Of a stretch of DNA of 64,000 nt, positions 31,251 to 43,645 are shown piece after piece. Position 1 is the stretch's first letter; the number at the start of each line of letters is the position of its first letter. The stretch is taken from positions 3,461,779-3,525,778 of the forward strand of contig CM029620.1 in the NCBI GenBank assembly GCA_017311315.1, written 5' to 3'. A program made the translations under genes and the position numbers. The notes below the pieces were generated by a model. It saw nothing but the letters and a program-made list of their open reading frames with translations. It was not told where the DNA came from and did no database searches. This stretch comes from Dendrocalamus latiflorus. Lineage: Eukaryota > Streptophyta > Magnoliopsida > Poales > Poaceae.

Positions 31251-34200
31251 TAGGCAACAAAGATAAATATCAACCATAATGACATTTATTAACTAAATAT
31301 GGGCATGATTGCCAAAGTTTACATCCATGGCCAATAGGCCAAATTTAAATATAAACAACGGAAGAAAAACACCGAAGCAGAAGAAGCCAACAAGCCTGCC
31401 CACAGGCAAATGATAGTAAGACGCAGCCTACTTATCCAGGTCTTCACGGTAGTCGAAGTCACCTTCCTCTGTGTGGATATAGCAAGGTGAGTACAAATTT
31501 GTACTCTGCAAGTCACACGGAGAAATGCAACATAATGATAATGGCAACAAAGGAAGGCATATAGGGTTATTTGTGCATAAAACAGCATTTAAAGAAATAC
31601 AGTAAATAGATTGAAATTGATGAATTTAATACAGTAAGTAAAAAACAGTAATTGTAATTGAAAACCTAACCACGGGCATCCCACCCTGACCATCTTTTTC
31701 AAAAGATCCCATATGGATTCCATCCATCCATACGCTTCCAATCTCTCATGGATTCCATCTATCCATAAGCCTTTCATAAACCATTTTGAAAAATAAAGTC
31801 TAATCCGTGAAAAACTTTACTCAACATGCCCATGACCATGGGCACGGCTATACATAATAGATTATACACTATGCAGAGGTTGTACAGCTTTATCCACAAG
31901 ACATGATCATCTCATATTGCCACGTGATTAACACACTTCTTTGGGTGTGCGATGGAGAGATCATAACAAGGTCTTTACAATGCAAAGCCTTTAACCTGTC
32001 CAAGCCAACACTAAGCTTTCACCCCAGTAAGGAATTTACCAGACCGGGACCCCTCTTGAGCTGAGTGAGACTTCTCATGATCTACGCCACGCTCACTTTC
32101 AACCTACAACATGGCTCAAGTTGGGACCCACAAATTAATCAGCCAGGACTGTCCCATACCAGCCTTGTGGTAATATGATAGGGCTTTGCAATAGTAGCTC
32201 ACAGACCGGTCCTTAAATGATTTAGGCTCAAACCACATACCCCCTGTGCCCAACAATCAAAACTGTGTCTCTGAAAAACAGTACATGCCTACACCCAACA
32301 CCTAACCATGAGCCTAAGGCCAAACCAGATTTTATATTTTATTTCAAAATATTTTATAATCCTTCTTGACTCACCGAAGTCAAGAATACATTTAAAAAGC
32401 TTTTCATTTTATGTGAAAAAGTTATCCCAAAACAAAGATTATATCTAAGCAGCTCCAAGCATTTGATATAAAATTCTCTAGTCCATACTAGTATACTAAC
32501 TAGAGTTTTATTCGAAGGTGATAAGGTATAAGGATTTGCAATGTCAAAGGAGGTAATAACAAACATGTCTTAACTAAATTTAAAACTGAATTGAAATATA
32601 TTGAATAAAAATATGCATGCAGAATAATTTAAAACAACGTAATTTTATTTCATAATCTGGGACCAACATGATCAAGGTGTGTGACTTGTCTTGCTCTTCA
32701 GTTGGATGTAAATCGTCGTCGAAGAATTCTTCTAAATCAGCGTAGTCTACAAGTGAAAATACCCTAGCAAACTCAAATAAAAACCAATAAATTCAAATAA
32801 ACTCTAAATAAACAAAATAAGGGTAGAAATGGATAGATTGGACTTTTTGATGAATTTAGGAATTTGAATGGGTTCAATCAGAGTTAGGATGAAGGAGAAC
32901 GTGCTCCCAAAAGCTTGAAATCAGAGAAAAAGAATAAAATGGAATTCTTAGAATTATTTTCTAAAGGAAAAGAGAATTATGACGTCAGCCCTGGGATTTT
33001 CTTTTTGTCTGAATTATTTTTATAAAGAAAAAACAGGTTTATGACGTCATGCTGATGTCAACCCTGGGGTATATTATTTGGATAGAGGCCGACATGTGGG
33101 CCTGGTCTATCGTGGACCAGGCCCATGGACCAAGGGGAAGGCTGAGGTGGCACGGGTGAGGCGTCGCGCTGATGTGGCCGAGGTGGCGCACAAACGTCCG
33201 CATGGTGCTGAGGTAGGGTGCCATGTGGAGCAAGGGGGCCGGCACGTCGGCGCTTGTGCCATGACTTGGCATGGCAGCCGGCGGGGTGCTCTAGGGCCAC
33301 AGCTCGTCGATGCTTCGGTGCACGGCAGCAGCTGGCGAGGGGTGGAGGAGGAAGGGGGCGCACGAGGATTCTGTTGCTACCTGGCACGGAGCTCGGTGGT
33401 GAGCGGAGGTGGCCGACGACGAGAAACGGATAGCGACGGTGCACGGCTCTGGCAGGGACGGCGCTCCGGTGACTCTTGAGCACAGAGGAGGGGCGCACAG
33501 GCTTCGTGAAGAGGCAGAGAGGCCGAGGGGTCAACGACAGGGCTCAAAGGTGGCGAAGAAGGCGAGGATTGCTTGCCGGAGTTGCTCCACCACCCGCGGG
33601 GGAGTAGTGAGCCACGGGGGTTGGTGTGAGGATGGGGGGTGCTCAGGGGACCTATTATAGCCTCAGGGGTGAGCTCATCATGTTGGATCGGAAATGGCGA
33701 CAGAGGGGGGGGGTGAATGGAGCCCTTTAAAAATTCCCTCGAGTATCCACAAGATTTCTTTATTTTCCGATAGCTATGTAAGCTATGAAGGACGGAGTAT
33801 GAAAATTTTCTGGAGAAGGAGCACAGAAAACAAATTTAAGAAAGGAAGGTAAACTACTGTTTAGGGCCGGCCAAAACGGAAGCCAAGATTTGAACTAAAA
33901 TCCAAATACTAGAAAGTGCTGTGTAGGCCATTAGTGCTGTCGGCATAGCATGTATTTTCCAGGAGATGAGCTGCCAAAACTGAATGACTACTGCTAGCCG
34001 AGAGAGAGATCAACAAGGAATCAAAAACTGCTGCTAAAAGAGAGACAAACCTGGAAATTACAGCTGCCCAAAAGGTCTCATTGCTACTGAAAACTAAAGG
34101 CAATTTGGAAGTACTAAGCCTGCTGCCAACAACTGAAAGCAAAAGGAAAAAAGTAGCCACCAAACAAAAGATTTGGAAGATCAACAAGCTGCTGGCCGTG

Positions 34201-36333
34201 AGCTATTTTTCCTGCCGCAAGAAGCAGCAACTTTAGCAAAAGAAACACCGGCCGAACACTCAAATTCCTGCTGAAACTGCTGCAGCCAAAAACCAATTGT
34301 AAGAGCCTACAATCGGCCGGAATAGAAGGGTTAACAGGCTGCTGAAAACTCCAAAAGAAAACAGGAAAAACAAACAAAAAAACTGAAGCACTAAGAAGGC
34401 AAAAAAAAAGGAACCAAACTACAGACAGAATAAGCTGTCCGAAACAGACCAAGAAGACTAAACTTGCTGCCTACAAAAATAACAAATTGCAAAGGAAGAA
34501 GATGCAGCCGAAAGTACTGGATTTAGCCAAAAAACAAGAAAGTTAATGAATGCTAGCTTCCCACATCTGCAAAAAAAAAAGACTATAATCCATAGCAGGA
34601 AATGGGCTTTAGAAAGAGGATGCATACGACTGAAACTACATCTTCAAAAATCAAAAGTGAAGCCTCAACAAGGAGCAAATAAGAGAGACTGAAAGAAGCA
34701 TGAAACAAACAAATTTAAGCACAGATTTCTTGATATTGATACGGAGACATACACGATTACATATGAGGGATTTCTCAGCTCATCTCTCTCTCAATCTTAC
34801 ACTAACTAAGTCCCCATACATGCTTAAAAGATCAAGAACTCACACTATCTCCTCAACACAACACATGGAGAGAAGCAAATACAACTTTCACACCCATTCT
34901 CCCAATTTCAGCACAACCTCTCCCTCTCCTTTTATAGCCTCCCACTAATGGGTTTGCACATGCTTTACCCATTAGGTCACCACCTACTCGATGCTTTATC
35001 CAAACCTGCTTCCTTTAGTGCAGCTTTGCGTTTTTACCGAAACGCCCCTCGCGCACCTTCCAGGAAGCTTCCTCCTTTCTTGCCTTGCAAGCCTCGCAGC
35101 CACCTCGAGCCCTCACCGTCTTCGACACCTCCCAACCGTTCTGACCTCAGCGCCACCTACACCTAGTCCGGTCCACCGTGTCTCGCCACGACTCTGCCTC
35201 GACGTCCTGCAGCCATCACAAACAAGAAACACATCAAATAGCACTGCTCGATACATGAAAGCATCAATCACATCAACGAAACATACTTACGCATGTCGAA
35301 GTCCAAACCTATCAAAACATCAGAATATGCATCCTAAAACATATTGACCAGGTATGACCAAGTCCGACCGAGCCTGTTGCACCACGCAACGACATGGTCC
35401 GACCACACAAACCAAACTCGAGTATCCTAAAATAATGTCAATTACTCATCACCAACATGGGGTCACGACCACATGGTCTCTCACATCCACTGCAATTTCT
35501 CACCGGATTTCGGTTTGGGAAGAAAAGGAAGGGAGGAGGGTGCGAAAGGAAAGGGGGTGCGAGATTAAGGGGATTCGTCCCGTGCGGCGTGCGGTTTCCA
35601 AAACTAAGTAGAATGCAGCATGTGGTTTCCAAAACTAAGTAGAGGCGGAGAAGGAAAGTAGCGGCGGCGAGGATTCGGTCGGCCGGTGCTAAATCGGGAA
35701 AAAGAAAGGGAAGAGGAAGGAGGGGAAGGTTAGGGATGATGGGTGGGACCCACCCGTCAGTGAGAGAGGGGAGGAAAGGAGTGGGCGACGGGGATTAAGC
35801 CGGCGTGGGGGCAGGGGGATATGGGCCGGCCACTTGTCGGCCCAGAAGGGAGAGAGGGAGTTTTAAAATTTAGTTTTTGATTTTTAGAAAACTCGAGAAA
35901 AGCAAATAAAGCTCAGAAAAATACCAAATAAATGCTAAACATTCCAGAAAAATTCACAGAAGTTCCTGGAGATGTTTTGGACTTAGATAAAATATTTTCA
36001 ACTTAATTTGGAATAATATTTTTATACTTCAAAATACTTTTTAATTTAAAAAATAGATTTTAAACTCCAGAAAAACACAAAAAACTAAATAAAAGCCAAA
36101 TAATTAATTTGAAATAGGATTTTATAGAAAATCAAAATACCCTTTTATTTAATAATATTTTTAAGTTTTTACTTAAATTACTTTTGAAAATCAAGCTTTT
36201 TTTAAAAGTGGAAAATTAGGGCAAAACAAAATTAAATCTTAGGCAACTAAAACACTTTTTTTATTTAAAACTAAATTAATTTAATTTAATATTTGTTTAC
36301 TCAAAAAATGAAATAAATAGTTGGGATGTTTCA
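31251..36333 (-). repeat. Large gypsy-type LTR, minus strand, holding a solo LTR
   Basis: On the minus strand it starts TGAAACATCCCAAC (36333) and runs through an AT-rich start, a pyrimidine-rich middle, CTTGATCATGTTGG (~32670), GTACAACCTCTGCATAGTG (~31870), and GTTGATATTTATC near its left edge. It matches the layout of the LTRs at 21040 and 36334, but its last ~80 bp are missing at 31251. Without the inserted solo LTR (33681-35483) it is about 3.3 kb. A purine-rich GGGGGGTGCTTAC lies just before its start on the minus strand, as a polypurine tract would. The GC-rich frames at 33040-33660 are not genes. Confidence 0.6.
33681..35483 (-). mobile_element. Solo LTR (A) of a SIRE-like Copia family
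   Basis: It reads TGTTGGATCGG ... CATGGTCTCTCA on the plus strand and belongs to the same LTR family as 38704-40763, 44479-46240 and 53511-55487. It is flanked by CATCA and CATCC, a 4/5 match for a target duplication. No internal sequence accompanies it, so it arose by LTR-LTR recombination. It lacks the CGGTCWGACCG dyad array present in its relatives. Open frames at 34700-35350 are fortuitous. Confidence 0.8.
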
Positions 36334-37955
36334 GTAAGCACCCCCCTGATCATGTTGATCATATATTTCAATGTTATGTATATTATGTCCAAAACTATTA
36401 TGCATACACGTAATTTTGGTAAAAACCGCTATATTGGTAAGGACAATAGTTACACCCAATTGTTGCATCCATCCTGCCTTGACAAGTTCTTACCTTTACT
36501 GTTGTCACCTTCGCATTAATACCCATTGTTAGTAAAATGTGGAACTTAGTGATTAAACATAGTAATTGATGCTTAGCCATGCTCATAAAGGTATTAGATG
36601 TGGTAGGTTGGAAATAGGTCAAAATGTTCAAAAATGGGAGATACTCAAGAATTGGCCAATAGGAGTTATCTCTATTGTTTTAGTTAGCAAGTAAAATAGA
36701 AAACATATTTTAGACCTGAGCGAGTGGTTATGGAGACTGGTGCAGTAAGTACAAGATTGTGGTTTGTGGATACCTTTCCTAGGTCACTAGGACCGAGACT
36801 ATGGTGTAATTAGGCCCAAGAAATAATGTATGATCACACGTTCCTTTATTGGAAGGCCTTAGTATAATAAATTATTGGGTGCTAGTAACTTCACCGTAGG
36901 TGGTGGATTATAGGTGATTTTGGGGCTAATGCTAGCATGGTGGTGACTTCATGTTCGAAGGGACCTTGCCCGTAATGGAAGGTTTACTGACACACTGTTT
37001 GAATCTTGAGATGCTGGAGGGCACTCCCCATCCTGAGAATGTAATCATAGCATGGTGGTTGTTAGTACCGATAATGTAAAAGCTTTATCATGAACTCTCA
37101 AATTGGGTGCCGATAATATCGTGTGACATGTATAACATGATGGGATGTTTATATTCTGTGGGTAAGTGTACAACCTCTGTAAGTGTAATGTCCACAGCCA
37201 TGGATAACTTGGTGAATCCTACACCTTAGTAGTGTTGTGTTTTATAAAAATGGATTCAGGAAATGTATGGATGGGATATCCATGCATAGCTTGGTTTGGG
37301 AAGATTAATGCCACTGTTTTGAAATTCTAGGGCAGCAAGCCTCTTGTTATAAATTATGCTACTTATGATCTACTATAATTTACTTATCAAATTTAAATGC
37401 TCTTGCAACTTCTGTTTGCAATCTATTACGCGTTATTTTAATTGAAAGCATGTTTCATAAATTAAACTAGACTAGACAGCTACCTTTGACTCAACCTACA
37501 TACTATATATCTTTGCTTAAACAGTCTTTTGGGTTAAGATTTTTGTACTCACTGTTGCTTGTTGAACACATTTAGAGGATGCAGAAGAGGACTTATCTTG
37601 TGGTTATTAGCACGTAGCAGGTTTTGGTGATGAAGACACCGATTTATGTGGTTCTGCCCAGTCAGTTACCTGTAGATATGGGTTGAGGCATACTTGCTAG
37701 ATTTTGATGCCTCTTTTATTTTATTTCCACTTCCACTAAACTTATTTTGTTGTATGTTCTAATTGGCCAGTCGGCCCTCGTGTTGTAAACTTCGCCATGT
37801 AGACTTATGCTCGTTGCAACCTATATACACTACCCCATTTTAAATTTATCATGTATGAATGTAATATGAATATTGTAATGTACGTGCTAGCCACTGATCA
37901 TGGAACTAGCACATCAAACACATAGGGTTCAGAATGCCAATTTAGGGTCCTGACA
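36334..37955 (+). repeat. 5'-truncated gypsy-type LTR
   Basis: It begins around GATCATGTTGATC (36348), contains GTACAACCTCTGTAAGTG (~37172), and ends TTTAGGGTCCTGACA (37955). It aligns in layout to the right half of the LTR at 21040-23573; the left half is absent. It abuts the start of the opposite-strand LTR. Confidence 0.55.
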
Positions 37956-37956
37956 A

Positions 37957-38447
37957 TGGCCGCCCCCACGCTCATTGCCCGATGCCTTGCAGATGCTCGA
38001 TGAAATATCTAAATGCATGTCACGCACAAGCACAATGCACAACGCACATGCTCCATGCTCATCTCATCATCCGTGGACCAGATGTTGGCCAGCTGCAAAA
38101 CAAATAGATAATAGATAAGCTTCTTCACTATTGTCATTCAAGATAATACTTTTTGTTACAATAAATCATAGATAACATTTTTTTTGTTACAACAAATCGT
38201 AACTAAATGTTTCGTTCTCTTGTGTGGATGATGTTTTGTTCTTCTCTCATGCACTCATATGTTTCTTATCTTCTCTTTGCAGAAGCTTTCCTTTCCCACC
38301 ATTGCTCATTCACCACCTGGTTCCCTCCCCTCTTTCTTGCAGCCCTAGGGGCAGGGGATTCCCAGCCTAGGTGTTGGCACCGAGGTCGGCCTAGGCATCG
38401 ACCTTATGCTAATCAACGAAAGCAAGGTAGCCACAGCGTATACCAAC
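37957..38447 (-). other. Intron-like DNA left of the MIRO exon
   Basis: No clear gene. On the minus strand a TTTTGCAG acceptor-like site (~38095) precedes LANIWSTDDEMSMEH, which I cannot assign. On the plus strand TTCTCTTTGCAG (~38282) is also acceptor-like. Confidence 0.35.
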
Positions 38448-38624
38448 CTGAAAGTCATTAAGCTCCACATCACTGAGAGCTCCATCCCTTTCATGGCCAC
38501 ATGAAATGAATATCTGCTTCAAAGCCCTCACACAGCGTGGCTTTAGAGATTGGGCCTCCTGATCAAAGAGAGGAGATGTTGGGCGAAGCACTGCCTTTTG
38601 GGCAGAGTAGAAGACCTTAGGCAC
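38448..38624 (-). pseudogene. MIRO (mitochondrial Rho GTPase) EF-hand exon
   Basis: A 59-codon exon bounded by CTACAG (acceptor) and GTTGGT (donor). It encodes VFYSAQKAVLRPTSPLFDQ, LKPRCVRALKQIFIS, GHERDGALSDVELNDFQ. This corresponds to the end of the first GTPase domain and the first EF-hand of plant MIRO1/2, outer mitochondrial membrane GTPases for mitochondrial movement and form. In the EF-hand loop the first Asp ligand is Gly and the third is Glu, so calcium binding would be impaired. The next exon is not found downstream. A second MIRO piece (start codon region) lies at 47093-47174 on the same strand, separated by retrotransposon DNA. It is a pseudogene or captured fragment. Confidence 0.82.
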
Positions 38625-38703
38625 CTGTAGACATTCATAAGCAATTATAGTTAGACCTACCCTAGCACAGTATCTAAGTATCTAGAATTCCAACACACCA
38701 ATC

Positions 38704-40763
38704 TGTAGGATTAGAAATGGCAACATAGGGGGGTGAATGGTGCCTTCAAAAATTGCCCCCAAGTATCCACGGCATTTTCTTCTCCGATAGCTAGCAAAGC
38801 TATGAAGCAAGAAAATCAAAGCTCACTGGATATGCAAGAAGGTGCAGGAAACAGCAAGGTCATCAAGACAAGGGAAATAAAATTGGCAGTTAAAAGGAAC
38901 CCTTGAAACTGAGCTGGCAGCAGAGACTAGGACAGAGAAACATATGCCAGGCCGGTCAGACCGCCTACCCAAGGCCGGTCAGACCGCCTACCCAAGGCCA
39001 GTCAGACTGCCTCAGTGCCTCCGGTCTGACCGCTAGGGTTAGCGGTCAGACCGCCCTTCACCATCCGATCTAACCGCCAGTATGAAACCGGTCAGACCGG
39101 CCTTCAGTTCAGGCAGGTGCAGAAGACCAGCGAGCGGGCTGAGATTTGTTAGAACTGAAAATACCCGAGGGGGACTCTAAAACCAGAGAAAGAGAAGGAA
39201 AATGCAGAGCTTCTCAGAAAACATTCCTCTGAGCTACAAACTAAATATCACCAAGACCTCATGAAAATGACAATGCTGACAGAGATCATGCAAAAATAGA
39301 AAATTCTGAAATATGGCAAGGGGAAGTCAACAGGAATGACAAAGTCCATATTTCTTGAGTTTTTTAGCACCTTTGCTCATGAGACTTTGAAAAACACCAG
39401 GGAGTGACCTCAGGGCAAGCACACATAAATCTTAAGCCATCTCCTAAAGCGAAATCAAGAGAACCAACCTTGCCCTGCCTTCAAACCCTAAAAATGCAGA
39501 ACAGAGTAAAATGGGTGAAGAACAGAAATCATTGAATCCTCCATTTGCTATCAGGGATGTACTGGCCAAAGGGCATGGAGGCTATATCCCACCATAGAGA
39601 GCAAAGAAATGCTGCTACACAAGCAAGAATTCAGCTCAAACTCAAAAGAGCAAAAGAAAACATAATACGCAATAGACTTCAGGGAAAAGCCAGGGAAACA
39701 AAAAAGCTCAAAGTCAACCCATTCCAAATTGATTCATAACCATGAATGCTTCATAAACAGATGAATGATTACATGAGTTCATGCCATCTCACACTACAGC
39801 CCCATACGCAATTGGGAATGAGGAAACACACACTACATGCTTCTTAGTATGAACTCACGCACACACACACACACACTGAGAACACTACACTACTTAGGGC
39901 TCACTTCCTTGCCACGTTGCCTTCTGCCTCCACCTCTCCATATGAAGGATCCAAGCTCACACCCAAAAGGCAAATCAAGAAGTGGCATACCCTTCCCACT
40001 CCATGCTCCACACACAAAAGAGGTAGGAGTCAAAGTCAACACAAGAAATGGAGGGAAAACCAGCCACTCTACTCATGCTTGAGTCAATTCTCCAAATTGC
40101 CCCTCAAGCACCTTCCCGGAAGCTTCCCGCAACCGGCACCCTGACCGTCTGGACCTCGACTCCTCCCTGAGTCTAGTCCCGGTCCGCTCCGCTGCACACG
40201 ATCGCACCCGGCATCCTGACCGTCTAGACCTCAACTCCTCCCCGAGCCTAGTCCCGGTCCACCTCGCCGTTGCCCGTCGTGTCCACCCGACTCCGACCGA
40301 CTGGACCTCCGACTCCACCTAAGTCTAGTCCTGGTCTGTTCCGTTGCACACGACCACAACCGACATCTAACCGTCTGGACCTCCGACTCCTCCCTGAGCC
40401 TAGTCCAAGTCTACTCGTCGTTGCCCGTCGTGTCCACCATCGGTAGCTCTAGCTCCGGTTCCTCGTCTCCTGACTCGCAACCACCTCAGCAGCCTCGATC
40501 ATCTTCGACGTCTCTGACCATCTGGACCTCAACACCTTCAGTGCCTAGTCCCGGTACTTCCACGCCTCACCATGACCTAGCTCTAAAGTCCTGCAGTCAC
40601 ACAGACAAGCAAACTGTCACATAGCACCGCACGAAATAGCATAATCAACAATAGCATTAGTAAAAGGTACTCAACCCTGGAGTACCCAAAACAAACTCAA
40701 ACTCTCTAACTCAAGCATCAATTACTCATCACAAACATGGGGACACCTCCACATGGTCTCTCA
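38704..40763 (-). repeat. SIRE-like LTR (B)
   Basis: TGTAGGATTAG ... CATGGTCTCTCA on the plus strand, 2060 bp. It is preceded by CAATC (38699-38703); CAATG follows it, and CAATC follows the matching end at 46973. It holds CGGTCWGACCG dyads (38950-39100) and an internal tandem of GACCGTCTGGACCTC-type units (40140-40540). No polypurine tract adjoins its right end, unlike LTR D, so it may have been a solo LTR before later rearrangement. Confidence 0.75.
38940..39110. repeat. CGGTCWGACCG dyad cluster in LTR B
   Basis: About seven copies of CGGTC-W-GACCG or close variants, such as GGCCGGTCAGACCGCC repeated at ~27 bp spacing. Confidence 0.85.
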
Positions 40764-40990
40764 CAATGAACCATAGGTGCATGAGCAACTGCACATATCA
40801 ACACTTTGAGCAATCCCATTGCATTGTGACAAATCAACATAAGTAGTAATCATTAAACATATAAAATTCAAACTACAAACGTTTCCTTTTTTGAGAAATC
40901 TTCAATGCAACATTTCCATTTCAATGCACCCAAATGCAATGCAACAAAATGAGAACAGGAACGTAAAAGCAAGAATAAAACATAAAGCAC
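40764..40990 (-). other. Junction DNA between LTR B and pol
   Basis: A non-coding stretch whose first ~116 bp are nearly identical to 46974-47088. The rest (40880-40990) leads into the SIRE-like pol end at CTCCCCCTCAC. Confidence 0.7.
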
Positions 40991-42185
40991 AAAGCTCCCC
41001 CTCACAACAATCCATACGGACTGACCACCCCAAGCTCTCCCCGCAAGGCTGAAAACCTAGAGCTATCTAAATGCTTGGTAAAGATATCGGCCAACTGGTG
41101 GTCACTCTCCACAAACTGGAGCACTATGTCACCCTTCTCCACATGGTCTCTAAGGAAGTGATATCTAATATCAATGTGCTTGGTCCGAGAATGCTGCACT
41201 AGGTTCTCAGCAATGTTAATAGCAGAAGTGTTATCACAAAAGAGTGGAACACTATCTATAACTAATTCAAAGTCCCGTAGGGTCGAAGCCATCCAAAGTA
41301 TATGACTGCGGCAATTGGCAGCAGCAACATACTCGGCCTCTACGGTGGACTGTGCAACACCAGACTGCTTCCTAAAAGACGAAGAGACAAGAGAAGTGAC
41401 AATGAATTGGCAGGTGCCAGAAGTGTTCTTCCTATCTATCCTACAGCCAGCAAAGTCTGCGTCCGAGTAGGCTTTAAGGGAAAGACATGAAGAGGAAGAG
41501 TACCAGATACCATAGTCTATGGTAGCTCAAAGGTACCGAAGGATGCGCTTCACTGCCTGGTGGTGAGATACGCCAGGAGAAGCCTAAAATCAAGCACATA
41601 GACACACAGAAAAGTGTATGTCCGATTTCGAGGCAGTGAGGTACAAGAGAGAGCCAATCATGCTTCTATACTCTTTTTGATCAACTGGCTCACCATCCTC
41701 ATCTGGGTCAAGTGAAGTTGTTGATGCCGTTGGAGTTGACACCGGCTTGCCATCACTCATGTCAAAGCGTCTCAGGAGGTCACGAGTATACTTACCGTGA
41801 TGCAAGAAAGTACCCTCCCGAGTATGCTTGATCTGGAAGCCAAGGAAGAAGGTCAACTCACCCATCATGCTCATCTCAAACTCGATGGTCATGACATCCG
41901 AGAACTGTGAAACAAGAGCATGAGAGGAGCCACCAAAGATGATGTCATCCACATAAATCTGGACGAGTAGAAGGTCATTGCCATGCCTGCGAATGAACAA
42001 GATCTTGTCTACCTTACCCATTTCAAACCCATGACTCAACAGATAGGATTTAAGCCTCCCATACCAAACTCTAGGGGCTTGCTTAAGTCCATACAAGGCT
42101 TTGGAAAGTTTGTAGACATGGTTTGGATATTTGGGGTTCTCGAAACCTGGAGGCTGCCTAACATAGACCTCTTCCTCAATAAACC
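40991..42185 (-). pseudogene. SIRE/Maximus-like Copia RT and RNase H (broken)
   Basis: RT begins at the right edge in mid-domain (FIEEEVYVRQPPGFENP) and continues through SKALYGLKQAPRVWYGRLK, YVDDIIFGG (catalytic YVDD), EFEMSMMGELTFFLGFQIK and SMIGSLLYLTAS to about 41590. RNase H follows in shifted frames with YSDADFAG, EAEYVAAANC and TSAINIAENL, ending HLDSSRFSALRGELGVV near 41020. Several frameshifts separate the pieces. The N-terminal RT and the whole integrase are absent, replaced by a foreign LTR at 42186. The lineage call rests on EFEMSMMGEL..FLGFQIK and VKSAFLNG-type motifs shared with the copy at 57733. Confidence 0.85.
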
Positions 42186-42439
42186 TGTTGTGGCTACAGA
42201 CCAAACAGAGAGAGAGAGAGAGAGAGAGTGTGGTAGTGGAGAGTTAGGTGAGCAATGCTTAGGGTTTCCCCATGGCCTGGACGATATATATATACTCACA
42301 TGGGGAGTGCTTTTACAATAGTACCCTTACATTTGAGCATGCATCTCAGGGATATTTATGCCATTATACATGTCTCATTGTGGGCTTTACAGCCTTCTAA
42401 TAGGCCGGCTGGGCTTAGGTGGGGGCCACCCCTACAACA
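42186..42439 (-). mobile_element. 254 bp LTR of a gag-GC-rich retrotransposon, at a deletion
   Basis: TGTTGTGGCTACAG ... CCCCTACAACA. Inverted, it is roughly 80% identical to the LTR at 63211-63455, including GGTGGCCCCCACCTAAGCC and GCTCACCTAACTCTCCA. It includes a GA microsatellite and a TATATATA box. The flanks AAACC and GGAGC do not match, and the neighbouring Copia lacks integrase, so a deletion removed DNA on at least one side. Confidence 0.8.
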
Positions 42440-43640
42440 GGAGCCTCTCATGGTGAAGGGCTTCACAGGCCGAAGCCATGTTGCCGAGCCATGTTGGCTA
42501 AGCATCTCTACTTTACCCTTGGGCTTCTCCCCCACATCAGCACACACATTACAAGCAAATGATGGTGGCTTCTCTAGAAGGTCTTTAGTTAGCTTCACAC
42601 ATTTTTCATCCAATGCAATCAAGTAAGATTTTAGTTTGTCACAATTATTGCATGATGAGCTAACAAGGTCCTTAGAAGCATATTGAGCCAATTTGTTGTT
42701 GTTATCAATCATCTCTTGAAACTGTTTGGAAACAGATTTAAGCTCAGCAGTCAGTTTGGGACAATTCACACATGAAGCTATGGGCTCTAACCGAAAAGCT
42801 TGTAATTCAGCAATTTTATGATCTGCCCTTTTTAGGTTCATCTTCAAATTATTACAACTTTCACAAGTCTCGGGCAGATCAATAAGCATGGTATAAAGAC
42901 CTCTAAAAGCATTATCCTTATCCTCATATGAGGTGCAAGAAATAGCCTAAACAGTAGTAGATGAAAGAGGCGCTACCCTACTCATCTCTAGTTTAGCAAG
43001 AAGACTAATATTCTCCACCTTAATCAAGTTAAGCTCAAAGGACAGACTATCATGAGAGGTCCTTAATTTCTCCATGTCACCAAGCAAGGCATAGCATGTA
43101 TCACATTCGTCATGGGAGGGAGCAGATATAAGTGAAGTAAGTTCCTTCTCCAACTCGCTACACCTAGCTCTAGATCTAGCATGAAATTTTCCTAACTTAA
43201 GAAAAGCATCATTAAGCTGGTCATAGGAGGGGTATACATCATCGGAGTCGGAATAGAGCTCGCTGTCGCTCACTTCGCCCTCAAGGGCCATAAAGCACAT
43301 GCCGGAGAAGTCGTCACCATCCTTGGGTTCTTGATCACCCGTCCCATCGTCGTTGCTCCATCCCTCCACCTCGCTGAGGTCGAGGTCATCGAAGGCGGTG
43401 AGAACGCGGTGGAAGAGTTTCTTGGCTTTGCCAAGGTCGCGAAACTTCTTCTTGCCTTGAGCATGAGCCGGGGGCTTCTTGTTGCGGTTCTTGTCGATGT
43501 AGTCGTTCTTGCTCACACCGCCGTAGTCGCCCTTTCCCTTCCCCAGCTTGGGGTAATTCGCCCGAATGTGGTTGGGGCCACCACACTCGAAGCAAATTAT
43601 CGGACCACCCCTTTTCCGATCCCTCACCCTCTTGTATGCG
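42440..43640 (-). pseudogene. SIRE-like gag C-terminus with zinc knuckle and Cys-pair coiled coil
   Basis: From 43627 down: a zinc-knuckle segment CFECGGPNHIRANYP in which the last Cys ligand is Tyr, a basic stretch, then acidic DLSEVEGWSND and SELYSDSDD. From 42889 down comes a helical part with recurring Cys-x2-Cys pairs (CESCNNLK, CVNCPKL, CNNCDKL, CNVC). Such extended Cys-pair regions follow gag in grass SIRE elements. Stops near 42945 separate the two pieces. It runs out at the foreign LTR (42439). Confidence 0.7.
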
Positions 43641-43645
43641 TGGCA

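Noticed and set aside
33040..33660. GC-rich frames of 77-158 codons
   Set aside because: They lie in the middle of a large LTR and overlap on both strands without any motif.
34700..35640. Several short frames in the solo LTR and its flank
   Set aside because: Homologous LTR copies carry stops at the same places; there is no conservation of frame.
42186..42439. Simple solo LTR with target duplication
   Set aside because: Flanks AAACC and GGAGC differ, and flanking Copia domains are not contiguous.
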